Source of the DNA: Nymphaea colorata
Lineage: Eukaryota; Streptophyta; Magnoliopsida; Nymphaeales; Nymphaeaceae
Length of the DNA: 64,000 bases
NCBI RefSeq assembly: GCF_008831285.2
Contig: NC_045147.1
Location: 10,012,334 to 10,076,333 of the forward strand
Reading direction: 5' to 3'
The notes below the pieces were generated by a model. That model was not told where the DNA came from. It saw only the letters and a program-made list of their open reading frames with translations, and searched no databases. This document shows, piece after piece, positions 22,772 through 34,605 of the stretch; position 1 is the first letter of the stretch; each line of letters starts with the position of its first letter. The translations under genes and the position numbers were made by a program.

Positions 22772-24186
22772 CTCCTTTTCTGTGACACCAAAGCAATTGC
22801 TAAAGGTGTTGGCTAGTGGAATAATCCTTACTTGATAGGTCCTTTAACCAATACATATTTGTGTTGCTCGATCCTTGAAACAAGATTCATCGTGATGAAA
22901 TATAAAGCAACACTTGTTATCTTTAGAGAAATGAACTACTGAAATCAAATTCTGAGCCATCAAGGGAGCATGAAAAGCATCATTTAATTGAAATGAAGAT
23001 GTATTGTGAGTGAAAGTAGACCTATAACTGCTTGCTAGCAGTATTTATCTAGTCACCACTGTAAAAAACTAAGCAATTAGCTTGGCCATACTTTTATTTG
23101 TTGTAGAGATCACTTGTTTATTGTGGCATGGTGTGTAGCATCAGTGTTAGAAACCCATGAAAAGTTGGTTGTTCATTCAAGAACTATTGTTGCAAGAGCT
23201 TTAGGTATACTGCATAGGCTTTAGTTGTATGGTTTGTCGTATTGTTTCTACACCCAAAAACTGACAAAGGATTTGTGATGACATTCATATTTGAAACTAT
23301 TTGGGCCCTAATTATTTTCGAAACCCTGATGGCCTCCTCCAAGCCTCCATCATGCCCTCAATAGTTTCCACTTCCTATTCTATGTTGAGAGAAGAAATCA
23401 GTGGTGGTGCTTTCAGTGGTTGAGGATGTCATACGTTTGGAAGACAAAATTTTCAATTTTTTTTTCTTGTTTTAACAATAAATCAAATAACTCAGCAAAA
23501 GTTGGAAGAGTTTTTAAAGTAGTGATGATGCTTACAAAACTTCCATATTCACTGGGTAGACAACTGAGAGCAAACAACCCTAAATCATCATTCTTAACAT
23601 GTTTACCAACCACAAAAAGCAATTTAGACTAAAGTTTAACCTTATTGAAGTAATCAATGATATCATTTTTGCCCTTCTTAACATTTTGAAGATCATGTTT
23701 CAAAATGATTACTCATGCCTCAAGTGCAATGGGAATGGTGATTATCTGTTTAAGAACATCTTTCAAGACCCTGACTTTAATCCAACTTAGTATGAGTTTA
23801 TCTACATGCTTCCAATTCAAGAATGTTGCTTTGATTTTCTTTGCTTCTCCTTTATTGATGTATTCATCTAGTGCTAACAGGTGTCATTGACATATTTGAT
23901 CAATCATGGTTGTACATGATGGAATGAATCTCATATCTTCATATGAGAAAGTTGTTGCGAGCACATCTGACTAATACCAATAATACAAAAGCATTCTACT
24001 AAATAGTGGAGGACTAAGTGGGAAGGGTTGCCAACTCTAATATCGTATTAGAGTTGGTATCAGTGATTTCATAAAACACAGAGAACATTTTTATCTTCAA
24101 CCAGGGATCTTAGATATGCCTTATCAATATCTATTGCTTGATGTCGCACCATTTTTACGAAGATTTGTCACCACCTTCCTTAATAC

Positions 24187-27100
24187 CCTATTAGTAAAGT
24201 TGAGTTAATACCTTACTTACCTTGTTCATGATCCATTCCTCATCGATGTTCATGGGAGTTACACAACCTTAGCATTATCACTTTCAAATTTTTTAGTATG
24301 TCTAAAACATACTTTCCTTGAGAGATAAAAATTTCTTCATCAATTTGGATTACTTGGAGACCAACAAAATAATGCAACAATTCCAAATCAGACAACGATT
24401 CCAAATCAGACATTTCATACTTCATCAAATATTTTCTCAACTCTACAACAAACTTATATTAAGCGTCATTGTAAACAACTAAAAGAACCATCTTGCAATA
24501 GGTGGAAAGTTTTCAGTGAAATCAACTTAACATTTTTATTCAAAGCTCTACAATCAAACTTCCTCCATTCTTTTTCACATTTCTATTAGCATCATATGTA
24601 ACCCTATAGACTTATTTTACATTGATTGATTCATTCCCTTCCATAACCTACATTTCTTCTTTCATTCTATTTATCTATTTTTTCGTCTACACATGCTTCA
24701 TCATAAGATTGTAGTTCTATAACAACAAAAGCAAATGCACACCTATAAATATCTCCTAAAGAACCTAACTTTTTTGAAGGAGTGGCACCATTAAGTGTAT
24801 ACTATCTGCCTTCAATGGTTGGATTGAGAGTTCTTCCCCATTTGATATTTTTATGATGTTGATGTTTCATCAGGATGGTCTGGTTGTGTTTCAACTTCAT
24901 CAATTTGCAAGCCCACTAGGATTATAAAGATGATGACCTTTAGCTTTACCACCATACCCAATAAAGATGGACTTTTACTTTTCTTATCCAACTTGGCTCT
25001 ATTAGTATGATCAATTAAGGTACATACTTATGAGTAAAAACTTTTAACATGTTTGCATTTGGTCTCTAATTCTAGTAAGCTTCATATGGAGTGAGTTTCA
25101 AATTGCTTTTGTTGGAGAGATCTTGTATATATACCACCATATGGATAGCTTCTGCAGAGAATTCACTTGACAACTGGTTTGCATTCGACATGTTGCATAT
25201 CATTTCCACCATTGTCCGATCAGCCACTCCATTTTCTTGGGTGGTTTTTCTTAGTGTAAATTGTATGTGAATATCCTTGTTACAAATTAAAAATTCACTA
25301 TATAAGAATTCTCCCCTCTATCAATATGCAATATTTGTATAGTTTTCCCACTATCATTTACAAAAAATGCTTTAAACTTCTTAAATTTATCAACTATGCA
25401 ACATTGGTGACTAAGAAAAAGCAATCAATTCATTCTAGAAAAGTCATCAGTAAAAAACAAAAAATATCTATTGTCATTTAATGAACAATTTTTCATGGAG
25501 TCACAAATTAATATCTACATAAACCAATTGAAGGGGCATTTCTGTACTTTTTCAAATGAAAATGGCAATTTGTGTTGGTTGTCATAAACACATCTTTCAT
25601 GCACGTCATTTTGCAATCAATGAATGGTAAACCAAGCACTATGTTATTTTGATGTAGAAGCTTCAACCCATTAAAGTTCACCTTTCATACCTCATATGTC
25701 ATAGTTTTGAACGATCATCAACCTTTTTCTATGAAAGCACAATTATTTGTGTGGATTGTTTCAAGAGGAAACATTTTATTTTGAATCAAGTGCCTTTTAA
25801 AAGAACTATACCACATTTTTTATTTGACAAGCACTATTTTCAAATAAACGGATGTAACTTTTTTTAGTCAATTGCACCACACTAAGTAAATTTTGAGCTA
25901 ACCAAGGAACATAGTATACATCATGGATAAGTCATTATGTCTGCTTTTGGTTTGAGACAAGTTGTTTGTCATTTACACTTATTTCATTGTTGTCTCCAAG
26001 CCGCACATCAAGCATTGTAGTCTCATCAATACATTCTGAAAAAGCTTGTATCACCTATCGTATGGTTGCTGTAGTTGCCATCTGGAAACCATACTTATAT
26101 CTCACAAATATTAGCATTCATAGATGTAAAACACATTTTTATTTTATTCAACAAACTAATTTGTTGTTTTTCCTTTTCAAAACATTTGGCTTCAATATGA
26201 CCAACTTCTTAAAAAAATAACATTGTTTTCCTTTAAAATATTAATTTTGATTTCCTTTTTCTAGTGTATTATTAAACTTTTGAAAAGCACCATAAGATCT
26301 CCATCATCTTCTACCATGCCTATGAGCAGTTCCTCTAGCGCCTCCTCATCTTTGATTTCTTCCTTATCGTTTATCACAGCTTCCATGTTTTTCTTTTGAA
26401 ATGTCTATTTTATTTGGAAAGACATGTTTGATTTCTTTTTCTATTGGAATGCTTATATGCTACTTATGAGCTAGAAGTGACTCATTAATTCATCAATAGA
26501 ATATGTAGTCAAATATTTAAATTCTTCTATTGTAGTAACAATATGATCAAATTTAGAGGGCACAATTCTCAAGACTTTTCAACTTTATATTTTGGGGATT
26601 TATGACCTCATCTAAAGTCTTCATTTGATTCACAATAATAGAGAGCCTAGAGAAAAAATTCTGAGCAGACTCAGCCGCTTTCATGACAAAAGTCTCGAAC
26701 TCTCTTTGCAAGGTTTAACTTTAACCATGGTAATCTTTTTGTCCCCATGAGATTTTTGCTTCAAAAGTAGCCAAGCTTCTTTTGACTTTGCAGCACCAAC
26801 AACAGTTGGAAAAATCATCTCACTGATTGCTATACTACAAAAGTGCCTTCACATCCTTCTTTCAAACTTTGTAGCAACAGTTTTTTTCTACTGACTTGCT
26901 GCTGCCTTTGTTGTTTTAATATCTGCATATATAATCATTCTCAACCAACTCCTAAAGATCGTCTGATATGAAAAGAGAAAAGTCTTCATTGTAATATTCC
27001 AAATTCATAGTTCTCACCATTAAAAATAAGCACTAAAGATTGGAATAAGCTGAGAGAATTAGAATTACTTGCCAGTACCAATTTATACCCTTTCACAAAA

Positions 27101-27470
27101 TTTTCCCTTGTCAGTCTCTTAAATCACAGAAGCTCCTTGTTTCAGCAACACTCTACAATGACCTGCAATGCCCATGTAACCTGGGCTCTGATACCACGAC
27201 TGAGTTGAAGGTTGGTTTACAAAACTCACACAACCATACAGAAAAAGCAATGAAAATAAGCAGCAGAATGAAGGCAAAACTGATTTTTCTTCTTCTTTAC
27301 TTACTTTTCATAATATTTAAAAGAAAAAAAAAAAGAAAAAGTAATAAACTGGAAACTACTTGAAACTTCCATGGTCACTCTCCTAAGACCTACCCCAGCA
27401 ATTTTTATTTGAACATTAACTAACATTCATGAGTAATTATGAGCAGTATGAGGCGCCCTTTACTTTGGAT
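24187..27470 (-). mobile_element. Degenerate Ty1/Copia retrotransposon (fossil B)
   Basis: This is a second decayed Copia element on the minus strand. A reverse-transcriptase piece at 24240-24440 reads 'HYFVGLQV' and 'ISQGKYVLDILK'. Stop-riddled pol and gag sequence follows to about 27060. A primer-binding-site complement GGCTCTGATACCA lies at 27184-27196, matching the end of initiator tRNA-Met. LTR-like sequence should begin just after it, but its right border is a guess. The RNase H region is missing, so the 3' end is deleted or was replaced by the neighbouring LTR. No product is expected. Confidence 0.55.
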
Positions 27471-27534
27471 GGCCGGGCGGCTTTCTATTTTGCTTCAATG
27501 AAGGCAAAAAAAATTCTGAACCGACCTATATAGG

Positions 27535-27915
27535 AATTACACCTGGTGATAATTGCCCACATTACATTACAAATCCTGGTAAATATTACTTGGTAGTTAC
27601 ATGAACAACACCAACACTCACCAAGTACATCATGTATCGTAAGGGGCAAGGGGTTGGGTAGGAGCTTCGGCTTTCTATCACACATTGGGCAATTAGAGCT
27701 AGTGATAATTGCCAACGAGCCTTTGTGAACTAATTTTCTTTCTTCTGAGGTACAAGTAAATATGAATTGGTAGTTACCTAACCAACATCTACAATATTGA
27801 CCAAGTATATCATGCATTCTAGAGGGACAAGGGGTTGGATGAGGGCTTCTGCTCTCTACCAGATGGTGGGTCTCCCTGTTCATCCGGAACATTGACCAAG
27901 TATATGGAGAATTCC
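27535..27915 (-). repeat. Diverged tandem duplication of about 178 bp
   Basis: The segment 27591-27680 ('tggtagttac...ggcaaggggttggg') recurs at 27769-27862, and the preceding parts ('tgataattgcc') also match, giving a period near 178 bases. A third partial copy begins near 27887 ('cattgaccaagtatat'). A 144-codon minus-strand frame spans it and repeats internally for this reason; I see no known domain in it. Confidence 0.65.
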
Positions 27916-28342
27916 CCACAACTTGAAACTCTCAAGTGATATGACATATTTGAAGGGAAGCTGAATCAAAGTAGTCATTGAGCATTTTGCATCTTAGAGT
28001 CATGTGCCTCCAAGACCGCAAATTATAATTGGGGGTGTTGCACAAGGTTGCCGGCAAGAGATTGATATCTGATTTTCTTGTCTAATTTGGAAAGTGACTT
28101 TTGTTAGTAAGGACAGTGAATGGATAAGGACATAATGTGCTGCCCGGGTACGTATGTGTGTTAGAGAGAGGGAGAGAGAGAGAAACACGGAAATTAAAAG
28201 TGAACATAGCATGTCTACTAATTTGCGTGAATTCAGACTCATTTGGCTCATGCAGATCTTGATAACTCATTGTTGGGGCAACCCAAACCAAAATAATTGC
28301 ATGTTTTACGCAATTTTAAGTTGGGTGAGCAGTGAGGGTGGT

Positions 28343-28615
28343 TAGGCCTGCCATCGGGCCGGCCAGATGCTCGAAGCTCAAGTCCAGGCTTAGCCCGGCT
28401 CGAAACTTGAGTCCGAGCTTGGCCGGTGCCCGACCCAGTTAAAATAAAAAATTTTTTTTTTAAATATAAAATAAACTTTTTTAAATATAAAATACATTTT
28501 GAATAATAAAATATATATTATTAATAAAATAAAAAAATAATATTAAAAACTTATCGGGTGGAATCAAGCTAGGTACGGGGTACCCGTGAGGTTTCAAGCC
28601 CCATGTCCACCTCTA
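28343..28615. mobile_element. hAT-like MITE, family 1, second copy
   Basis: The element begins TAGGCCTGCCATCGGGC and ends GTCCACCTCTA, with an AT-rich core. The flanks AGGGTGGT (28335-28342) and AGGGTGGA (28616-28623) form an 8-bp target duplication with one mismatch. The interior matches 5974-6202 in layout and in AT words. Confidence 0.7.
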
Positions 28616-28623
28616 AGGGTGGA

Positions 28624-30161
28624 GCTAGCAAGTTTTTTTTATGGAGGTCAAATCACATATTTCAAAATATTTACAAGGGTCAAATATGTTTTTCAAAATT
28701 TTAAAAAGGCCAAATAAAAATTTATATATTATAACGTGAAAAACTTTTGTTTTTTCACAATCAAGGGGAGGCCATGGCCCCTATCGGCCTCTCTTTTGCT
28801 TTGACCATAAGCATTTCATCCCACCACCCAACAAAAGGGCCGAAGCCCCAACTTCGTCCCCCCTTACTCAAATTTAAGTTGAATGATCAATGTTCGCTGT
28901 TAAGTATACTCAGTGAGAGGAGAGGAAAATACGGTGTATGAACGTCTGGACTGTATGTTGACATCTCATTGTTGGGACAGCTTGCACCGAAACAATTGTA
29001 TATGTCTTGTTTTTAAATTGAATTTACTGTCAAATATTTAATGAGGAGAAAGAAAATTGATGTTAAAGCAACTTGTTATCCAATTGTGAAGATTAAGTTC
29101 AACGTCTAGCTAGTCTCATTTTGGAAATTGGTCTGACAAATTTACCGTTTTATATATCTTTTCAGCTTTTAGAATATTTTTCATTGTTCGCCTTGCAGGT
29201 AAATGTGATTCTTAAATTCACAAGCGTCATGTAAATGTTTCGTATAGAGATAAGATTTTGTAAGATTCAATTTGATGACATGATTGCTTTAGTTCTGAAA
29301 AGCATGATTTGCTTGTCGATTAATCTTAAACTTTTATACATAATTAGATTATATTATATATGCATAATATAAAAAAAAGAACACCCTTTGAATATTAGTT
29401 CTCTCTATCTCTCTTTCTCCTTTAACATTTACAAGATTTAGATTGGAGGATAAGTTTAATTCTTAAACATCATCATATATGCTGTGAGGGTAATGCATAG
29501 CAAAAATAAAGGGTTTACAACGTTGTGAAGATGAATATTGGTGAAATATAGAGCAACCTAGATGATTAACCTAGCTAAAATAGATAAGATCATAGAAAAG
29601 CTGTTTCATGAATGACAAAATACATTCCTTGAGCAAGTACATACTGGAGACTTTCGTCACTTCGCATGATCCCATACAGAGCCTCGTAAAACTAGGTGAA
29701 GGTAACAAATAAAGAAACGTGTATGAATTTACATGGTAAGGATGATGACAATTTACGATATTGCAATCTATGCTTTCCATCTGTGCATAAGCAATTGCAG
29801 CCAAAGGTGATTTCTAACATTTTATGGTGCCATGCATATTCGATTATCTGTAGATCCATTTGCAGACTGCACGCTTTTCCTCTTGAAGAAGTTTCTTCAG
29901 GCAGAAAATTTTGGTTAAGGGGTGCACTACACATATATGAGTAAATAAATTCTTGAAAGCTAGCGATGTAAAAATAAGTAAAATGTGTAGAGCTGTATGG
30001 GCAACTGCCCATATATACCCGCATGTGGCTCTGGTGCCCCGCCCCTGTCACCAGCCATGGCTGCTCGCCGATGATGTTGTTTGTGGCTTGAGCATGGTTC
30101 TCTGGCTTTATAGAATTACTAGCACATCATTTTTATCATTGTAAGTTTTTCATTTGTTTTA
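28624..30161. other. Spacer between MITE and Copia element
   Basis: About 1.5 kb of AT-rich sequence without a supported gene. Short open frames (up to 119 codons) on both strands at 29571-30051 overlap each other and resemble nothing I recognise. Confidence 0.5.
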
Positions 30162-30166
30162 CATTT
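30162..30166. repeat. Target-site duplication (left) of the Copia element
   Basis: CATTT here is repeated at 34909-34913 on the other side of the element. This is the 5-bp duplication expected of Copia integration and fixes the LTR borders. Confidence 0.85.
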
Positions 30167-30469
30167 TATTAAATGGTAGAAACAAGAAAGGAGTGAAGAC
30201 GAAGAAGAGAGGGAGAAAGTGAAGACGAATGAATTCTTCATTCCAAAAACTATATTGAAGCCTTACCAATCGTAAGGTATTTATACAACATTCAGTGCTC
30301 ATCTTCCCTATTTACTCGAATATACAACAAAATGATAAGGTAGGAAATCACCAACGGGATAAGGCAAGATCACGTCTCAATCTGGCTCAATCCTTTCCTG
30401 AAACCACGACGTTGCTGATTTCTGATCTTCTTCCTGAAATTACGATGCTGATTTGTGTAACGTCTAACA
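30167..30469 (-). repeat. 3' LTR of the Copia element
   Basis: This 303-bp LTR begins TGTTAGACGTTAC in element orientation and ends CCATTTAATA. It matches the LTR at 34606-34908 apart from five substitutions. Its atypical end (not CA) is supported by the perfect CATTT duplication and by the primer site directly abutting the other LTR. Confidence 0.9.
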
Positions 30470-31911
30470 CTCCCCCTCAAGTTGGCGCTTCGGGATCTAG
30501 GAGGCCTAACTTGCTTCTTAATTTTGATGAACGCATCTTTACCTAAAGCCTTAGTGAAAATATCAGCAACTTGATTTTGAGTATCAATATGTTTGGTACG
30601 AATCTCTCCATTCTGAATTCTCTCCCTTATAACATGACAATCAATTTCTATATGCTTGGTCCTCTCATGAAATACAGGATTTGCGGATATGTGAAGTGCT
30701 GCCAAATTGACACAATATAATTCCATTGGTTGTTGATGTTTGATTCCAAGATCTCTTAATAAATATTTTATCCAAATCATCTCGCATGTCATTAAGGCCA
30801 TTGATCTGTACTCAGCCTCTGCTGTTGACCTAGAGACAGTGGTTTGCTTCTTCACTTTCCATGATATTGAATTTTCTCCAATAAAGACGCAAAAACCTGA
30901 AGTGGATCTTCGTGTCATTGGGCATGCAGCCCAATCTGAGTCACAATAAGCTTTGACACAAATTTTACTAGATGAAGATAAAAATATACCAAAGCTTGGT
31001 GTGGATTTGATGTATCGAAGGATTCTGAAAACTGCGTCCAGATGCGTGTTCCTGGGTTGCGACATGAACTGACTTAGTAATTGGACACTGTGCAAGATGT
31101 CAGGCCGTGTGATGGTGAGATAAATGAGCCGTCCAATCAATTTTCTATAAAATGTTGGGTCTTTCAATGGCTGGCCTGCTTCATCATCAAGTTTCAAATG
31201 TTGCTCCATCGGAGTTTCGCCAGGTTTAGCACCACTATATCCAGCCTCGCTTAGAATATCCATGATGTATTTCCTTTGAGATAAGAGTATGCCTTGTTTG
31301 GAACGGGCGACTTCAATACCCAAAAAATATTTTAATGCGCCCAAATCTTTCAGCCGAAATTTGTTGTTGATGACAGACTTCAAATTTGTAATTTGCTCTT
31401 GATTGTCTCCTGCAATTATTATGTCATCCACATAGACGATGATAAAGGTATTGCTATGGGCAGTTATATTGGAGAATAATGAGTAGTCTGCCTTTGACTG
31501 AGTGAAACCTAGTTGTATTAAGGTTTCAGTAAGTTTGAAGAACCAATTGCGAGAAGATTGCTTGAGCCCATATAATGATTTTTTTAGCCGACATACCTTG
31601 TGCTCCCCCTGTCGGGTAAAACCAGGAGGGAGAGTCATGTAAACTTCCTCAGAAAGGTCACCATGTAAGAATGCATTGTTGACGTCAACTTGTAATAGAC
31701 TCCACCCTTTTATTGCGGCAATAGACAAGAGAAAACGAATGGTAGTGATTTTAGCAACAGGTGAGAAGGTCTCTGTGTAGTCGATGCCCTCAGTTTGGGT
31801 ATAACATTTGGCGACGAGTCGAGCCTTATGTCGTTCAATGGTGCCATCAGCATGGTATTTAAGTTTATACACCCATTTGCATCCAATGGGGTGCTTGTTG
31901 GGACACACCAA
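30370..31911 (-). pseudogene. Copia reverse transcriptase-RNase H part of broken pol
   Basis: This 513-codon frame contains the RT core '[12 protein letters not shown]' (75-86) and the catalytic YVDD (160-163). Further on are the RNase H-region motifs '[16 protein letters not shown]' and '[11 protein letters not shown]', and near the end '[10 protein letters not shown]'. It opens directly at the RT segment 'PIGCKWVYK'; the sequence that should join it to integrase is missing. Near its end the frame shifts away from the Copia terminus, so it runs through the polypurine tract and stops inside the 3' LTR. The alternative frame there has a stop just before the tract, as is usual. No independent start codon is expected, because such proteins are cut from a polyprotein. 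Confidence 0.9.
30470..30480 (-). promoter_or_regulatory. Polypurine tract
   Basis: On the minus strand TTGAGGGGGAG lies directly before the 3' LTR start TGTTAG. It is the plus-strand DNA primer site of Copia elements. Confidence 0.85.
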
Positions 31912-34037
31912 AAAACTCGAAGATGTTCATACTTGGGTTTCTTTCTATAAAGAATTTCGTAAGGGGTTTTGTCATGTAAAGGTTGTGTGGGCAACCGGTT
32001 TAGCAAGTAAGCAGCGGATAAGATACAATCGCCCCAAAACTTGATAGGAAGGCCAGCTTGAAAACGAAGGGCACGAGCGATATTTAAGAAATCTTTGTGC
32101 TTCCGTTCTACCACTCCATTTTGTTGTGGGGTGGCAACGCAAGAGTGTTGGCGCTCTATGCCCTTATTATGCAACAAGGTCTCCATGTGGGAGGAAAAGA
32201 ACTCAGTCCCATTATCACTACGAATTTTTTTAATGGTTGTAGAAAATTGATTTTCTACGAGGTTAAAAAATTTTTCAATGTAAAAATATGTTTCTGATTT
32301 GTGGCGCATAAGAAAAACCCAAGTGCAACGGGAAAAATCGTCCATAATAGTAAGAAAATAATGGGCACCCGATAGTGAAGGTGTTTGATAGCCTCCCCAT
32401 ATGTCACAATGAATCAACTGAAATATGCTAGAAGTAGAGATAAAACTATTCAGAAATGGCAAACGTGATTGTTTGGCAAGATAACATGTAGAACAATGTT
32501 CATGTTTGGGAGCAGAATTAGAAAAATTGAAAATAGCCTTCAAACGAGGAAAAGAGGGATGACCAAGTCGAAGATGCCAGAGATTTTGCTGGTCCGATGA
32601 AACAGCAGCAGCACGTGGTCCTTCACCCTTAAGAACGTATAGTCCATTTGCCATCCTACCCTTCCCAATCATCTTCATCGAGCGTCGGTCCTGAATAATG
32701 CAAGAATCATTGTCAAATACAACTTGACATTGATTTTCATTGACAAGTTTAGGTACTGATATAAGATTAAAAGCAAAAGAGGGAACACAAAGAACATTAT
32801 GCAAAGTAATGGAGGGGTTTAAGTGAAGCTGACCGACATGTGTGACGGGAGTAGAAGAACCATTAGGGAGCTTGACCGGATTTGATTTAACTAGCGATGG
32901 ATGAATAAGACTGGATAATGAATTGGTGATATGGTGTGTTGCACCGGAATCGATTATCCAAGTTGGGAAAGGAGTTTGACAAAAAAGTGAGAGGGTAGTA
33001 CCTGCGAGATTGGCTTTGGGAGTCTTGGAACTCATGAACTCTAGAAACTGTTGGAAGAGATCTGAGTTGGGAGAAACTTGTTGTTCTGGTTTGGTAGGGT
33101 TGCCGAGAGATGCAATATCACTTGTGGACGAGTTTGCTTGTGGCTGCTGTCGTTGAGCACCAAAGTTTTTCTTCTTAGGAAAGCCATGTAGATGATAACA
33201 TCGAGCTTTGGTGTGGCCTAATCGACCACAATGATCACATTGGGGTCGAGGGCGTCCCATGGATCTAACGACATTATCATGACTTGTATCTTGACGTTTT
33301 ATGGCAGGTGCCGCAGAAATAGCGTCAGGCTGAAGTGGATTATGAAGCTCTCGTTGTCTTTCTTCTTGAACCAATAAAGCATAAGCCTTGGAGGTGTCAG
33401 GCATTGGTTCCATAAGAAGTATCTGGCTACGAATGGGACCATAACTTTCATTCAAACCCATCAAAAACTGAATTAGTCTATCATGTTCTTGTATCTCAGT
33501 CAACTTCTTTATTGCTCCACAATCACATACCGGAGGACTAACATATGCATCATATTCATCCCATAAACCTTTGATGCGTGTATAATAAATGCTTATAGGA
33601 GACTGACCTTGTTTGCAATTGATGATTTGCTGCTGAATTTGATACAAGCGAGGAGCATTAGACTGTGTGAATCTGATTTGTAGCTCTTTCCAAACAAAGG
33701 CAGCTTCTTTGGCATATACGACCGTTGGCATCAAAGACTTATGAATGGCATTGAGCAGCCAGGAAAGGACCATATTATTGCATCTTTCCCAAGATATAAC
33801 AAGAGATGCCGGGGATGTGGGTTTTGGTATGGAACCGTTGACGAAACCCATCTTGTTTTTTGCCAAGAGAGCCATGGTCATGGCACGCCTCCATGTTTCA
33901 TAGTTGTCGCCAGTGAGAGGCTGAGAGACAAGGCAAGCACCGGGATTGTCAGAGTGATGGAGGTAAAACGGATTGTCATCTTGGGCAGTTGTTTCTGATC
34001 TTGAAGGGGACCCAATAACTCATTGGGTTTCTGCCAT
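31908..34037 (-). pseudogene. Copia gag-protease-integrase part of broken gag-pol
   Basis: The likely gag ATG is at 34037, but codon 6 is TGA (34022-34020). The frame is then open to the junction near 31908. Counting from the internal Met at 33881, it has a CCHC zinc knuckle (215-228), a DSGA protease site (311-314), an HHCC zinc finger (H436, H441, C463, C466) and integrase catalytic residues D493, D556 and E592. Integrase ends abruptly after 'YEHLRVF' (651-657) and passes out of frame into RT sequence, so its C-terminal part and the front of RT are deleted. The open frame continues to 31710, but that last part reads RT sequence in the wrong frame. Confidence 0.9.
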
Positions 34038-34592
34038 GATGATGAAACCAGTGCAAGCAACAAGCTTAATTGTTGGTTGAGAACAACAATGAAGCAAAAC
34101 AGGGGACGCAATAGAGAACCCTGAAAATGCAGCAAAGAGGGGCAGCCGAAAAAGACCAAATTCGACTGGCACTAGCAAGGATTCCGCCCGAGCATCATTT
34201 TGTTGGAAACGTGGTGCTTGGAGGATGTTGGTCGTCCAAAAAGCTTAGTGAAGAACTTCCGGTGGAGGCAACGCCAAGGATTTAGAAAAAGCGAGAGACT
34301 GTAGCAGGGGCTCGTTGCAGACAAGGCGGTGCTTCAAAGGTTGATTGTGCTCCACCCATAGCTTAAAAGAAAATGAGATTTCACAGATTTGTTCCTCAGA
34401 TGCAGACGATTGTTTTGACTCCTTGCTCGCCGGTTAAGATGGCCGGAGTTGAGAACGCTAGCCGATCCCTTTTCCGTTAGCAACCAGTCTTCCTCTGTTC
34501 AGCAATACCACTCCGACTGATTACAGTCGGGTTACTTCCCAATCTGTCAACAGCGACAGATTCAACGGGAACGACAAAACTCTAGAGCAGCT
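34038..34592 (-). other. Untranslated leader of the Copia element
   Basis: About 555 bases lie between the primer binding site and gag. No long frame is credible here. It would be expected to hold packaging and dimerisation signals, but none can be identified by eye. Confidence 0.6.
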
Positions 34593-34605
34593 GGCTCTAA
34601 TACCA
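34593..34605 (-). promoter_or_regulatory. Primer binding site (initiator tRNA-Met type)
   Basis: The minus strand reads TGGTATTAGAGCC immediately after the 5' LTR. The usual Copia site complementary to tRNA-iMet is TGGTATCAGAGC, so there is one mismatch. Confidence 0.85.

Larger units (their letters stand above)
19052..24186 (-). mobile_element. Degenerate Ty1/Copia retrotransposon (fossil A)
   Basis: This is an old Copia element on the minus strand with many stops. Recognisable pieces, read right to left, are a gag fragment (23413-23622, 'LPSEYGSFVSIITTLKTLP'), reverse transcriptase (20542-20754, 'HLGTMRHSLGTEVLH' and 'QRKYISNILMK') and RNase H (19559-19791, 'ANPIFHARTKFIEID'). LTR-like stretches end in the shared minus-strand motif TATTAAGGAAGGTGG at about 19434 and 24186; the right one is short, so the LTR pairing is uncertain. 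A purine tract (GCAGGGGAG) precedes the left one. A hAT-like MITE (20015-20459) and local duplications interrupt it. It makes no functional product. Confidence 0.65.

Noticed and set aside
31808-34159. Plus-strand and alternative frames across the Copia element
   Set aside because: Copia motifs (CCHC, DSGA, DDE, YVDD) all lie on the minus strand; the others are shadows.
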